A DNA stretch of 64,000 nt from Cloacibacterium sp. TD35 (GCF_028864635.1 NZ_CP104850.1:2300001-2364000); one strand, 5' to 3'; numbered from the stretch's first letter, positions 27,344 through 36,313 are shown. Program-made: numbers and translations. Notes: generated by a model not told the origin, from the letters alone.

Positions 27344-28558
27344 TTAAATTTCTCTCGGGAAAAACAGAATGTTTTTGGTGGTTGGCTGATTGATATGCGC
27401 CGATAGAATTTGAGTTTCTGCGTCTTCCAACTTTATCTTTCTTCCGTCTCTTTTTAGCAAAAAAATCGGTTGTTTTTGGTTATCATAAGGCAGCAAAGTT
27501 CTGCTGATTTGTTCCACCAATTGATCCCCATTTTCGATGCCAAATTTCTGATTAGCTCTTTCTATTTTTTCTAAAATTTCTGATTCTTCAAATTTTTGAG
27601 AAGAAAAAACAGTTTTTGGGAATTTTCTCTGAACCACCGCTTTACAAAAATAACTCAACACGAAATCATCAGCATTTTGCCAAGTTTTTATAGCGCTCAG
27701 CACATCCGTATCATCCAATTGTGTAAAACGATTCACATCTTCTTCTGTCGCTTTTTCGAAATCAGTTTTGTACAAGAAATATTTCAAATTTCCGTAAGCT
27801 TCCACTGGTTTTCCTTCGGAAATAAGCTGTTTTGCTCTGCTCAAAATTTTAACTAATAGATGTTCCGCCAAAGCCGAAGTTTTATGATAATAGACTTGCC
27901 AATACATAAACATTCTTGCCGTAAGGAAATTTTCAATAGAATAAACACCTTTTTCATCAATCAGAAGTTCATCATCTTTTACATTCATCATCGAAATAAT
28001 TCTCTGCGTATTCACACTTCCTTCTGAAACTCCCGTAAAGAAACTGTCACGCTTCAAATAATCTAACCTATCGACATCTAACTGTGAAGTAATCAATTGG
28101 TTAAAGAATTTTCGATGGTATTTTCCTTGGAACATTTCCAGCGCCAAGCCTAACTCTCCATTAAACTCATCATTCAATTTTTTCATCAATAAAATCGAGA
28201 GTTTCTCGTGATGCCAATCTTCCATCAAGAGACTTTCTAAAGCATGAGAATACGGACCATGACCTACATCGTGTAATAAAATGGCTAGAAGCGCCGCTTT
28301 TTCTTCTTCGTCTGAAATTTTTACACCTTTCAGTTTCAATGTTTCAAGCGCTGTAAACATCAAGTGCATTGCGCCTAAAGCATGATGAAATCTGGTATGA
28401 GTCGCTCCCGGAAAAACCAAACTCAACAATCCTGTCTGAGAAATTCTGCGCAATCTCTGAAAATAACGATGCTCTAACACATCATACAAAATTTCGTAAG
28501 GAATTTTTATAAAACCATGAACTGGGTCATTGATAATTTTGAGTTTATTGGTGCTCAT
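27344..28558 (-). CDS. HD-domain phosphohydrolase (dGTPase-like)
   Basis: This 404-residue HD-superfamily metal-dependent phosphohydrolase starts IINDPVHGFIKIPYEI. The HD metal site has His in THTRFHHALGAMHL (about residues 53-66), HDVGHGPYSHALE (about 97-109, the HD pair), and a further Asp in SQLDVDRLDYLKRD. The family includes dNTP triphosphohydrolases, but the substrate here is unknown. A -7 element TAAATTTG on the minus strand (28594-28601) lies 35 bases before the ATG. It is followed by the lpx operon 58 bases downstream and may be co-transcribed with it. Confidence 0.87.
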   Translation of the reverse strand: MSTNKLKIINDPVHGFIKIPYEILYDVLEHRYFQRLRRISQTGLLSLVFPGATHTRFHHALGAMHLMFTALETLKLKGVKISDEEEKAALLAILLHDVGHGPYSHALESLLMEDWHHEKLSILLMKKLNDEFNGELGLALEMFQGKYHRKFFNQLITSQLDVDRLDYLKRDSFFTGVSEGSVNTQRIISMMNVKDDELLIDEKGVYSIENFLTARMFMYWQVYYHKTSALAEHLLVKILSRAKQLISEGKPVEAYGNLKYFLYKTDFEKATEEDVNRFTQLDDTDVLSAIKTWQNADDFVLSYFCKAVVQRKFPKTVFSSQKFEESEILEKIERANQKFGIENGDQLVEQISRTLLPYDNQKQPIFLLKRDGRKIKLEDAETQILSAHINQPTTKNILFFPREI

Positions 28559-28744
28559 TTGAATAGATAAATGATAATTGATAAATGATTTTTCAAATTT
28601 ACGGAAATTTAGTTTAACAGATTTTTAACCATTTTCAAATTATTTTATACAATATTTAAGACAGTTTTGGCGTATTTTTGGGAGAGATAATTTTAAAGCT
28701 AGAAGTTACAACCTCTATCTTTACCTTAACCTAAAAAATAATTT

Positions 28745-30286
28745 ATGTCAAAAATAATATGGATTGATGATGAAGTAGATTTACTCAAACCTCATATCGT
28801 TTTTCTAGAAAACAAAGGCTATACCGTAACTCCTGTAAATAACGTGAACGAAGCACTAGAATTGATAGAAAACGAAAAATTTCAATTGGCGCTTTTAGAC
28901 GAAAACATGCCCGGAATTTCTGGTCTGGAAGCCATTCCTATGCTCAAAAATATAGATTCTTCTATAAAAATAGTGATGGTGACCAAAAACGAAGAAGAAC
29001 ACATCATGGAACAAGCCATCGGTTCTCAGATTTCTGATTATATTCTAAAACCGGTAAATCCTAATCAGGTTTTGCTTTCGCTGAAGAAAAATCTTCAAGA
29101 AGACGATTTGGTAGAACAAAAAACCAAATTAGAGTACCAGCAAGGTTTTCGTAATCTTTCGATGGAACTCAGCTATGTAAACACTTATCAAGAATGGGCA
29201 GAATATTATAAGAAAATATTGAATTGGGAAATCAAATTCGATAAAGTTTTTGACAATGAGTTTGCAGATTTATTACAATCTCAAAAAGAAGAAGCCAACA
29301 TTCAGTTTTCTAAATTTATAGAAAAAAATTACGAAGAATGGCTTCACAGCAACGAAAAACCGATTATGTCTCACACCGCTTTTAAGGAAAAAGTAAAACC
29401 CATTTTAGAAAAAGACAAAATTTTACTTCTGATGGTTGATAATTTGAGATATGACCAATGGAAAGTGATAGAACCGCTTTTCGCAAGGTTTTACAACAAG
29501 GTTTCAGAAGACGAATATTTCAGCATTTTACCTACTGCAACTCAATACGCCAGAAATTCATTTTTCGCAGGTTTAATGCCTTCGGAAATTGAAAAGCGTT
29601 TTCCAGACAAATGGTTTAATGATAATGAAGAAGGCAATAAAAATGAGCACGAACGCGAATTTTTAGAAGACCAAATGAAAAGAATTGGACTACAAAACAA
29701 GTCCATGAAATATTTGAAAGTTCTGAATGCAGATTTTGAACGCAAGATTTTAGATGATTTTAACCAACATAAAAACAATGATTTATTGGTGATTGTCTAT
29801 AATTTTATCGATATTCTTTCGCATGCTAAAACAGACAATCATATTGTAGACCAATTAATTAGAGATGATAAAACCTTCAGAAGTCTCACTGTAAATTGGT
29901 TTGAAAATTCTTCTATCTTAAAAATTATTAAACTCGCAGCGGAACAAGGTTTCAAACTCGTAATTACCACAGACCACGGAATGGTTTATGTAAAAAAACC
30001 TTCTCAGGTAGTTGGCGATAGAGAAACCAGCACCAATATCCGTTATAAAACAGGAAAATCTCTCACTTATGACGAAAAAGATGTTTGGGCAATTACTAAT
30101 CCAGAGAAATTATTTTTACCCAAAGGAAATCTCAGCAGTAAATATATTTTCGCGAAAAACAACATCTTTTTAGCGTACCCAAAAAATTACAACCACTTTG
30201 TCAATTACTACAAAGACACCTATCAACATGGCGGAATTTCACTAGAAGAAATCATTATACCTATCAGTATTTTAGAACCTAAGTAG
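28745..30286 (+). CDS. porX: PorX-type response regulator with PglZ phosphatase domain
   Basis: PorX is a two-component regulator required for type IX secretion in Bacteroidota. The 513-residue protein has a receiver domain (1-120) with Asp8/Asp9, phospho-acceptor Asp52 in LALLDENMPG, Thr80 and Lys102. A helical linker (about 125-205) leads to a PglZ alkaline-phosphatase-like domain (about 210-513) with MVDNLRYDQW, the nucleophile region LPTATQYARN (Thr264/Thr266) and TTDHGMVYVKKP metal ligands. The partner kinase PorY and T9SS structural genes are not in the window. A -7 TATTTTTG lies at 28673-28680, giving a leader of about 58 bases. Confidence 0.93.
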   Translation: MSKIIWIDDEVDLLKPHIVFLENKGYTVTPVNNVNEALELIENEKFQLALLDENMPGISGLEAIPMLKNIDSSIKIVMVTKNEEEHIMEQAIGSQISDYILKPVNPNQVLLSLKKNLQEDDLVEQKTKLEYQQGFRNLSMELSYVNTYQEWAEYYKKILNWEIKFDKVFDNEFADLLQSQKEEANIQFSKFIEKNYEEWLHSNEKPIMSHTAFKEKVKPILEKDKILLLMVDNLRYDQWKVIEPLFARFYNKVSEDEYFSILPTATQYARNSFFAGLMPSEIEKRFPDKWFNDNEEGNKNEHEREFLEDQMKRIGLQNKSMKYLKVLNADFERKILDDFNQHKNNDLLVIVYNFIDILSHAKTDNHIVDQLIRDDKTFRSLTVNWFENSSILKIIKLAAEQGFKLVITTDHGMVYVKKPSQVVGDRETSTNIRYKTGKSLTYDEKDVWAITNPEKLFLPKGNLSSKYIFAKNNIFLAYPKNYNHFVNYYKDTYQHGGISLEEIIIPISILEPK

Positions 30287-30317
30287 TTTTTCATAGTTTA
30301 TTTATACTTAGGCATGG

Positions 30318-30352
30318 AGCGGAAAAAATCAATTGATTTTTTCCGCTTTTTA
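30318..30352 (+). terminator. Terminator after porX
   Basis: A perfect 30-base palindrome with 15-base arms (from AGCGG at 30318 to CCGCT at 30347) is followed by T. A -7 element TATATTTG (30355-30362) for the next gene comes directly after. Confidence 0.88.
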
Positions 30353-30381
30353 TTTATATTTGCCCTCGAAAAAAACTAATC

Positions 30382-31512
30382 ATGAGAACAATTTTATTTA
30401 CTTTATTTATTTTATTACCGCTATCTATTTTTGGTCAATCATTCAAGCCTGGAAAAATCACCTACACCAATGGTAAAACAATTTCTGGACTAATAGAATA
30501 TAACACTCCTCTTTACACTCCTCAATCTTTTAATTTTAAGGAATCAAAAGATGGAAAACTGATTAAAATTTATACAAATGATATAGATAGCATAGTTATT
30601 CCAGAATATGCAAAATTTATAAAAAAGGAAATTCAAATTTCTTATCATTCTAATAATTTAGACCAATTAGATACTTTTAAAAAATTCAACCTTATTACGG
30701 AAATTAAATTCATAGAAGTATTAACGGAAGGAAAGTACACTCTTTATAAATATGAAGATGATAAAACAGAAATGTTTTATTATTCAGAAGGAGATCAACC
30801 AATTAAGCCCCTTCTCTACAAGAAATATTACACAGACGAAATAAATAACTTAGCGGCCGAAGAGAAACTTTATCTTAATGAATTACAAAAAATAAACTGT
30901 GCAAATGTTAACTTAAATTTCGTTAAATACACCGTTTCTTCCCTTGAAAACTTCTTTAAAAAGACTAATAATTGTGAAGGGAAAAATAACAACTTTGTGA
31001 ATGTATTAAAATCTAAAAACAAAAGTTTTCAAAAAAATAAAATCACGGCTTCATATTCATTTTTGAGTGATGAAAACAATGCGAAAGCCTATGAAATAGG
31101 ATATGAATGGGAAAAATTCTTACCTTTCTACAACTACACTTTCACATTAGGGTTTTCTCCATATTATAGACACTATCAAAATTCAAAAGAGGACACAAAC
31201 AAAACTAATTACTCTTTAGAATTTCCATTTTTAGTAAAAGTGTATCCATTAAAATCAAAATTTGTTCAGTTTTATGTAGGATATAGTATTTTCAATTTTA
31301 GATATTCTCAATTTTCTTACTTAAATTATAACAACAAAGAAACTAAAGACACTAGTTTTACCAGTTTTCAAAACACTTTCTTTGAATCAGGAATAACATT
31401 CAACAATTTTGAAGTTTATTCTAAATATTATTTTAATGTAGTATCTCAATATGATTCCAAAAGTTTTTCATTAGGTCTTAAATATAATTTCAAAACCAAT
31501 AAGAAAAATTAA
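30382..31512 (+). CDS. Exported protein of unknown function, probably beta-rich
   Basis: I do not recognise this 376-residue protein. It has a signal peptide (MRTILFTLFILLPLSIFGQ). Residues 20-105 hold a beta-rich domain with FKPGKITYTNGKTISGLIEY, and a Lys/Asn-rich middle follows. The last third (about 225-376) alternates aromatic strands (YNYTFTLGFSPYYRHYQN, FYVGYSIFNFRYSQFSYLNY) and ends in FSLGLKYNFKTNKKN, suggesting an outer-membrane barrel. Composition is even more A/T- and Lys/Asn-rich than its neighbours. The start is fixed by the -7 TATATTTG 19 bases before ATG. Confidence 0.72.
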   Translation: MRTILFTLFILLPLSIFGQSFKPGKITYTNGKTISGLIEYNTPLYTPQSFNFKESKDGKLIKIYTNDIDSIVIPEYAKFIKKEIQISYHSNNLDQLDTFKKFNLITEIKFIEVLTEGKYTLYKYEDDKTEMFYYSEGDQPIKPLLYKKYYTDEINNLAAEEKLYLNELQKINCANVNLNFVKYTVSSLENFFKKTNNCEGKNNNFVNVLKSKNKSFQKNKITASYSFLSDENNAKAYEIGYEWEKFLPFYNYTFTLGFSPYYRHYQNSKEDTNKTNYSLEFPFLVKVYPLKSKFVQFYVGYSIFNFRYSQFSYLNYNNKETKDTSFTSFQNTFFESGITFNNFEVYSKYYFNVVSQYDSKSFSLGLKYNFKTNKKN

Positions 31513-31519
31513 TAAACTA

Positions 31520-31552
31520 AAATCTCTCAAAATCGAGAGATTTTTCTTTTTT
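31520..31552 (+). terminator. Terminator after the unknown exported protein
   Basis: The arms AAATCTCTC and GAGAGATTT with a six-base loop (31520-31543) are followed by a T-rich run. Confidence 0.86.
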
Positions 31553-31598
31553 ATTAAAAACAACAATCCTTAATTCAAATAATTTTCTACACATTCCG

Positions 31599-31606
31599 TA
31601 TTTTTG
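31599..31606 (+). promoter_or_regulatory. -7 element of tsaE
   Basis: TATTTTTG matches TAnnTTTG and ends 18 bases before the ATG at 31625. It overlaps the in-frame TTG at 31604, which therefore cannot be the start. Confidence 0.55.
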
Positions 31607-31624
31607 AAAAAATTTTCAAAAAAC

Positions 31625-32038
31625 ATGTATCAAACATTCCACATAGAAAAAATTGAAGACTGGCAACAAGTTGTAGACCAAATCCTACCCCAGTTGAAAC
31701 ACAATATTCTTTTGCTCAAAGGAAACTTAGGTGCGGGCAAAACCACATTTTCTCAATTCTTGATGAAAAATTTAGGAAGCACAGACGAAGTTTCTTCGCC
31801 CACTTATGCTATTGTAAACGAATATCATTCACCAAAAGGAAAAGTTTTTCATTTTGACCTTTATCGACTCAAAAAAATAGAAGAAGCCTATGATTTCGGC
31901 ATTGAAGAATATCTAGACAATGCTTTTCTCTGCATTATAGAATGGCCAGAAATCTACGAAGAAGAATTGGCAGATTTACCTCACCACGAAATGATAATTA
32001 CCAATCACGGAGATTATAGAGAAATTGTTTTCAACTAA
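31625..32038 (+). CDS. tsaE: tRNA threonylcarbamoyladenosine biosynthesis ATPase TsaE
   Basis: TsaE is the small ATPase that works with TsaB and TsaD to make t6A37 in ANN-decoding tRNAs. The 137-residue protein has the P-loop GNLGAGKTTFSQ (about residues 34-45), SSPTYAIVNEY and the Walker B-like HFDLYRL and CIIEWPE. I chose ATG 31625 over the in-frame TTG at 31604 because that TTG lies in the -7 element TATTTTTG (31599-31606). A terminator follows. Confidence 0.93.
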   Translation: MYQTFHIEKIEDWQQVVDQILPQLKHNILLLKGNLGAGKTTFSQFLMKNLGSTDEVSSPTYAIVNEYHSPKGKVFHFDLYRLKKIEEAYDFGIEEYLDNAFLCIIEWPEIYEEELADLPHHEMIITNHGDYREIVFN

Positions 32039-32044
32039 AATTTT

Positions 32045-32078
32045 CCTTAGAAAGAATCCATGATTTCTAAGGTTTTAC
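32045..32078 (+). terminator. Terminator after tsaE
   Basis: Arms CCTTAGAAA (32045-32053) and TTTCTAAGG (32064-32072) enclose a ten-base loop and are followed by TTTT. Confidence 0.84.
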
Positions 32079-32121
32079 CTATCCCATTTTTCGCTATCTT
32101 TGTAGATTAAAATTTAAAACA

Positions 32122-33312
32122 ATGAGTTCTACCATATTTACACCTTTTACAGAAGAACAACTCATTCCTAAAGAGGAAAAATTAGAAGTTCTCAAAAAAG
32201 GGAAAAAATTTAGCATTGGTATCCCAAAAGAAACCTGTTTACACGAAAAGAGACTGTGTGTTACTCCAGATGCAGTACAAGTTTTGGTAGAACATGGTCA
32301 TGATATAATTTTAGAAACTGGCGCTGGTGAAGGTTCTTTTTTCACCGATTTACAATTTTCTGAAGCTGGAGCTCAGATTACAACCAGCAAAGCTGAAGTG
32401 TACGGACAAGATTTAGTTCTTAAAATCAATCCGCCAACGGAAGAAGAAATGGAATTTTTAAAACCAAATGCTTATTTGGTTTCTGCACTTCAAATCAACT
32501 TAAGAGACAAAGATTATTTTAAAAAATTAGCAGAAAAAAAGGTAAACGCCATCGCTTTTGAATTCATTATGGATGAATATCGCCAGTTGTCACTTATCAG
32601 ATTGATTGGTGAAATAGCAGGTGGAATTTCTATTTTGTACGCTTCAGAATTATTGGCGAAATCAAATGGTTTAATGCTCGGTGGAATTACTGGAGTTCGC
32701 CCTACAGAAGTAGTAGTATTAGGAGCTGGAATTGTAGGAGAATTCGCTACCAAAGCTGCCATAGGTCTAGGAGCAAGTGTAAGAGTTTTTGATAATTCTT
32801 TATCTAAATTAAGAAGATTACATACGCTTATAGACAGTAGAGTTCCTACTTCAATCATAGACCCAAAAGAATTAAAAAAAGCACTAAGAAGAGCTGATGT
32901 AGTGATTGGCGCATTACCTAGACTCAATATGCCTTATGTAGTAACAGAAGACATGGTAAAAGCCATGAAAAAAGGCTCTGTAATTATAGACCTTACAATA
33001 GATTACGGTGGCTGTATAGAAACTTCAGAAGTAACCACTCACGAAAACCCAGTGATTAAGAAACACGATATTCTTCACTGTGGATTACCTAATTTATCAT
33101 CTAGAATGCCTAGAACCACTACGAAAGCTATTTCTAATTTCTTCCTTAGTTACCTCCTGAATTATGACGAAGAAGGTGGTTTCGAGAATATGCTTTTGAA
33201 AAGAAACGAAATGAAACAATCACTCTACATGTATAAAGGCAGACATACCAAAAAGGTGATTTGCGACAAATTCGACCTTACTTATCATGACATCAACCTT
33301 TTAATTTTTTAA
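32122..33312 (+). CDS. ald: Alanine dehydrogenase
   Basis: Ald interconverts L-alanine and pyruvate with NAD+. The 396-residue protein has the catalytic N-terminal lobe with IGIPKETCLHEKRLCVTPD (about 32-50, pyruvate contact Arg) and the NAD-binding Rossmann motif VVLGAGIVGEFATKAA (about 200-215). A C-terminal extension of about 30 residues (YMYKGRHTKKVICDKF) is typical of the Bacteroidota subgroup. A -7 TATCTTTG lies at 32095-32102, 19 bases before the ATG. The pyruvate it makes or uses connects to the NifJ pathway at 56-60 kb (inference). Confidence 0.92.
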   Translation: MSSTIFTPFTEEQLIPKEEKLEVLKKGKKFSIGIPKETCLHEKRLCVTPDAVQVLVEHGHDIILETGAGEGSFFTDLQFSEAGAQITTSKAEVYGQDLVLKINPPTEEEMEFLKPNAYLVSALQINLRDKDYFKKLAEKKVNAIAFEFIMDEYRQLSLIRLIGEIAGGISILYASELLAKSNGLMLGGITGVRPTEVVVLGAGIVGEFATKAAIGLGASVRVFDNSLSKLRRLHTLIDSRVPTSIIDPKELKKALRRADVVIGALPRLNMPYVVTEDMVKAMKKGSVIIDLTIDYGGCIETSEVTTHENPVIKKHDILHCGLPNLSSRMPRTTTKAISNFFLSYLLNYDEEGGFENMLLKRNEMKQSLYMYKGRHTKKVICDKFDLTYHDINLLIF

Positions 33313-33342
33313 ATTTTCAACTTACTTTTTACATCATATTAA

Positions 33343-33714
33343 ATGAGAAAACTGAAATTCTTTTTCATCGGGTTAATTCCAGGATTACTAATTGTATTCT
33401 TTATTTTGAACAAAAAAGGGGTAAGTTGTAGCGGCTATCTTCCCAATTCTAGAGTAATTGTCGAAACTTTATCGAAAGATTTCACCTATTCTGAAGCTTT
33501 TCAAGCAGAAATGAAAACCTTGAAAATCGACGAAAAATTTCTAAAAGACAGCATTATTACCAAAGGAGAAATTAACTTTGATAAAAGTGATGCACAGAAA
33601 AAACCTTGCCCGAGTTATTTACTTACCGCTCCAGAAGAAAATCCTAAGTATGAAATTACTTTTGTAAAATGTAAAGAAAATGCCCATTTCATTAGTCTTA
33701 AAAAACTAAAATAA
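33343..33714 (+). CDS. DUF4258-like small membrane-anchored protein
   Basis: This 123-residue protein has one N-terminal membrane segment (FFFIGLIPGLLIVFFIL) and an extracytoplasmic domain with four Cys (CSGYLPNSRVIVETL, KKPCPSYLL, FVKCKE). The pattern YLPNSRV...LSKDFTYSEAFQ...GEINFDKSDAQKKPC fits the flavobacterial DUF4258 family; I am fairly but not fully sure. Function is unknown. It is followed after six bases by another small membrane protein. Confidence 0.68.
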   Translation: MRKLKFFFIGLIPGLLIVFFILNKKGVSCSGYLPNSRVIVETLSKDFTYSEAFQAEMKTLKIDEKFLKDSIITKGEINFDKSDAQKKPCPSYLLTAPEENPKYEITFVKCKENAHFISLKKLK

Positions 33715-33720
33715 CAAAAT

Positions 33721-33957
33721 ATGCAAAAGAAAAAATACACAGACTTGAGTGTTCCCCAATTAAAAAAACTACAAAAAGTTTTCTTCGGAATCTTTTTAGG
33801 ATTAATTATTCTTTGGATTATTGTACTCAGCATGATGTATTACAGCGGAAAATCTTTTGCTACCTTTATAGCTGTAGCAGTGGCTACATTAATTCCCAAT
33901 TTTATTAATATTCTGAATATTTCTAATCAAATCAAACAAAAGGAAAAAGAACTCTAA
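33721..33957 (+). CDS. Small two-helix membrane protein
   Basis: This 78-residue protein has two hydrophobic helices (residues about 19-38 and 45-66) and Lys-rich ends (MQKKKYTDLSVPQLKKLQK and IKQKEKEL). It has no cysteine, so a redox role is not supported even though related short proteins are sometimes annotated that way. It lies between the DUF4258-like gene and the prephenate dehydrogenase gene with 6- and 14-base gaps, so the three probably share a transcript. Confidence 0.7.
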   Translation: MQKKKYTDLSVPQLKKLQKVFFGIFLGLIILWIIVLSMMYYSGKSFATFIAVAVATLIPNFINILNISNQIKQKEKEL

Positions 33958-33971
33958 AAATTAATTTCAAA

Positions 33972-34814
33972 ATGAAGATTGCTATTATTGGTGTAGGTTT
34001 AATTGGTGGTTCTATCGCCCTAAAACTCCGGGAAAAAAATTTCGGAGCAGAATTTATAGGAATTGACAAATCAGAAATTCACCTTCAAGAAGCCCAAGAA
34101 TTAGGAATTATAGACCGTTTCGAAGATTTTGAAAACGGTATTAAAAACGCAGACCTCATCATTACCGCTATTCCTGTAGATGCTACTGTTAAAATTTTAC
34201 CACAAGTTCTAGATTTAATTACCGATAAACAAACGGTGATGGATACTGGTTCTACCAAATCTGGAATTGTAGAAGCCATCAAAAATCATCCGAACCGAAA
34301 AAGATTTGTAGCATTTCACCCAATGTGGGGAACCGAAAATTCTGGACCTAGAGCCGCTCAGAAAGAAAGTTTCGCGGGAAGAGCAGCCGTAATTTGCGAC
34401 CGTGAAGATTCTGACCAAGATGCATTAGCATTGGTAGAAAATATTGCCAAAAATCTAGAGATGCACCTGATTTACATGAATGCAGACGCGCATGACATTC
34501 ACACCGCATATATTTCTCACATTTCACACATCACTTCTTACGCTTTGGCAAACACGGTTTTAGAAAAAGAACGCGAAGAAGATACCATTTTCCAATTGGC
34601 GAGTTCTGGTTTTTCAAGTACGGTTCGTTTGGCGAAATCTCATCCAGAAATGTGGGTTCCTATTTTCAAACAAAACAAAGAAAACGTGTTAGACGTTCTT
34701 AATGAACACATTACACAGCTCAGAAAATTCAAGTCTGCTCTAGAAAAAGAGAATTTTGAACTTCTGGAAGAACTGATTAAAAACGCCAATAAAATCCGAG
34801 GCATCTTAAAATAA
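33972..34814 (+). CDS. tyrA: Prephenate dehydrogenase
   Basis: This enzyme oxidatively decarboxylates prephenate to 4-hydroxyphenylpyruvate in tyrosine synthesis. The 280-residue protein has an N-terminal NAD(P) motif IAIIGVGLIGGSIALKL, the catalytic-site segment FHPMWGTENSGPRAAQ (about 114-130) and a helical dimerisation domain with the conserved SHISHITSYALANTVL His pair. It lacks a chorismate mutase domain. It sits in a run with the two small membrane genes and is followed after six bases by the esterase gene. Confidence 0.9.
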   Translation: MKIAIIGVGLIGGSIALKLREKNFGAEFIGIDKSEIHLQEAQELGIIDRFEDFENGIKNADLIITAIPVDATVKILPQVLDLITDKQTVMDTGSTKSGIVEAIKNHPNRKRFVAFHPMWGTENSGPRAAQKESFAGRAAVICDREDSDQDALALVENIAKNLEMHLIYMNADAHDIHTAYISHISHITSYALANTVLEKEREEDTIFQLASSGFSSTVRLAKSHPEMWVPIFKQNKENVLDVLNEHITQLRKFKSALEKENFELLEELIKNANKIRGILK

Positions 34815-34820
34815 TTCGTC

Positions 34821-35645
34821 ATGAAAAATTTCTTTCGCTTTCTGTTTATCATCAGTTGTAATTTTTTATGGAGTCAAGAAAGGAAAAGCACTGCGACAGA
34901 AAACGTGAAGATTATTTCTGAAAATTTCGACGTTCCTCAACTTAAAACCACACGAAGAATTTGGATTTATTTGCCTAAAGATTACGAAACTTCTCGTAAA
35001 AAATATGAAGTAATGTATCTTCAAGATGCCCAAAATCTTTTTGACGATGCTACTTCTTACGCTGGTGAATGGCAAGCAGATGAAATACTGAACAAAATTT
35101 TTGAAAAAACCGGAAAATCTGTAATTGTTGTAGGAATAGATAACGGTGGCGAAAAACGAATTGAAGAACTCTCTCCTTTCAAAAATGCAAAATACGGCGG
35201 TGGAAATGGCGAAAACTATGTAAAATTTATCGTGGAGACACTGAAACCTTACATTGATAAAAATTACAGAACAAAAACGAACAAAAAACACACTACGATT
35301 GGTGGAAGTTCACTCGGAGCGCTGATTTCTGTTTATGCCGCGGTGAAATATCCTGAAACTTTCGGGAAAGTGTTGGCTTTTTCTTCTGCTTTTTGGTTTA
35401 ATGCTGAAGATTTGAATGCATTTATTACCCATTCTAAAGTCAATTTAAAACATCAGAAATATTACTTTGTCCAAGGAAAACACGAAGATGAAGACATGGA
35501 AGCGCAAACCCAACGTGTCATTGAAAACCTGAAATCTAAAAACGTAAAATCTAAAAATATTTTCCTAAAAATAGACGAAGACGGAAAACACAACGAACTC
35601 TATTGGCGCAGAGAATTTGAAGGAGCAGTTTTGTGGTTGAAATAA
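34821..35645 (+). CDS. Exported esterase of the enterochelin esterase-like family
   Basis: This 274-residue alpha/beta hydrolase is of the putative esterase (EstD/Fes-like) group. It has a signal peptide (about 17 residues, FIISCNFLWSQ), oxyanion region YLQDAQNLFDDATS, and nucleophile elbow GGSSLGALIS (Ser near residue 163). YYFVQGKHEDED and the catalytic His in EDGKHNELYWRREF (about 258) complete the site. The substrate is unknown. It is co-directional with tyrA (six-base gap) and followed by a REP-like element. Confidence 0.86.
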   Translation: MKNFFRFLFIISCNFLWSQERKSTATENVKIISENFDVPQLKTTRRIWIYLPKDYETSRKKYEVMYLQDAQNLFDDATSYAGEWQADEILNKIFEKTGKSVIVVGIDNGGEKRIEELSPFKNAKYGGGNGENYVKFIVETLKPYIDKNYRTKTNKKHTTIGGSSLGALISVYAAVKYPETFGKVLAFSSAFWFNAEDLNAFITHSKVNLKHQKYYFVQGKHEDEDMEAQTQRVIENLKSKNVKSKNIFLKIDEDGKHNELYWRREFEGAVLWLK

Positions 35646-35681
35646 TTTATACAATTAAAAAAACTAAATGAAAATGCTAGT

Positions 35682-35790
35682 CCTGATTGAGCAATTTGTT
35701 TGAGCTCTTTTTGTTTTTTCTAAAAAAACAAAAAAGCGAGTTGCAAAAGCAGGTCTGAACGTGAAAAGAAGCAAGAAAACGTCTTGCTCC
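35682..35790 (+). repeat. REP-like palindromic element, copy 2
   Basis: The core, 35682-35754 (73 bp), starts CCTGATTGA and ends AAAGCAGGT, the same 9-base ends as copy 1 at 14301-14374 on the opposite strand. The middle forms a long hairpin from the CTTTTTGTTTTTT tract and its A-rich complement. A second hairpin (AGCAAGA...TCTTGCT, 35770-35788) lies between the core and the purE stop codon and may act as the purE terminator. Confidence 0.65.
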
Positions 35791-36290
35791 TAATCGTATG
35801 AATTTGGGTGTTCTTTTTTGATTTCTTCGATGGTAGAAAGTACCTTTTCTTTTAAACTTAATTGGTAAATTTCCAATTTTGTAGAAATTTCTTCGTCTGA
35901 ACTTCCTAAAATTTTAGCGGCTAAAATCCCAGCATTGGTAGCTCCGTTCAAAGCAACAGTCGCTACAGGAATTCCTGAAGGCATCTGCAAAATAGACAAT
36001 ACAGAATCCCAACCATCTATAGAATTAGACGACAAAATAGGTACGCCAATCACGGGCAAAGTAGTACAACTCGCCACCATTCCTGGTAAATGTGCAGCAC
36101 CTCCTGCTCCTGCAATAATGACTTTCACGCCTCTGTTTTTGGCAGATTTTGCAAAATCAAACATGCGTTCTGGTGTTCTGTGTGCAGAAACCACGGTAAG
36201 TTCGTAAGGAATTTCTAAAGATTTTAAAAAATCAGCGGCTTGTTGCATAATTGGCAAATCGCTCTGGCTGCCCATGATAATTGAAACCAT
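35790..36290 (-). CDS. purE: N5-carboxyaminoimidazole ribonucleotide mutase
   Basis: PurE moves the carboxyl group of N5-CAIR to give CAIR in purine synthesis. The 166-residue class I protein has IIMGSQSDLPIM (residues about 3-15), SAHRTPERMFDFA (about 40) and GAGGAAHLPGMVAS (about 68). Its functional partner purK lies 1 kb away on the same strand, separated by eamA. A minus-strand -7 TATCTTTG (36314-36321) lies 23 bases before the ATG, divergent from the eamA promoter. Confidence 0.96.
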   Translation of the reverse strand: MVSIIMGSQSDLPIMQQAADFLKSLEIPYELTVVSAHRTPERMFDFAKSAKNRGVKVIIAGAGGAAHLPGMVASCTTLPVIGVPILSSNSIDGWDSVLSILQMPSGIPVATVALNGATNAGILAAKILGSSDEEISTKLEIYQLSLKEKVLSTIEEIKKEHPNSYD

Positions 36291-36313
36291 TTTACTTTTT
36301 TATTAAGATTTCT

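Noticed and set aside
31604-31624. Upstream TTG start for tsaE
   Set aside because: The TTG is part of the -7 element TATTTTTG, so it would not be transcribed.
34866-35291. 141-codon minus-strand frame opposite the esterase
   Set aside because: Antisense shadow of a clear alpha/beta hydrolase gene; Phe/Ile-rich with no family features.
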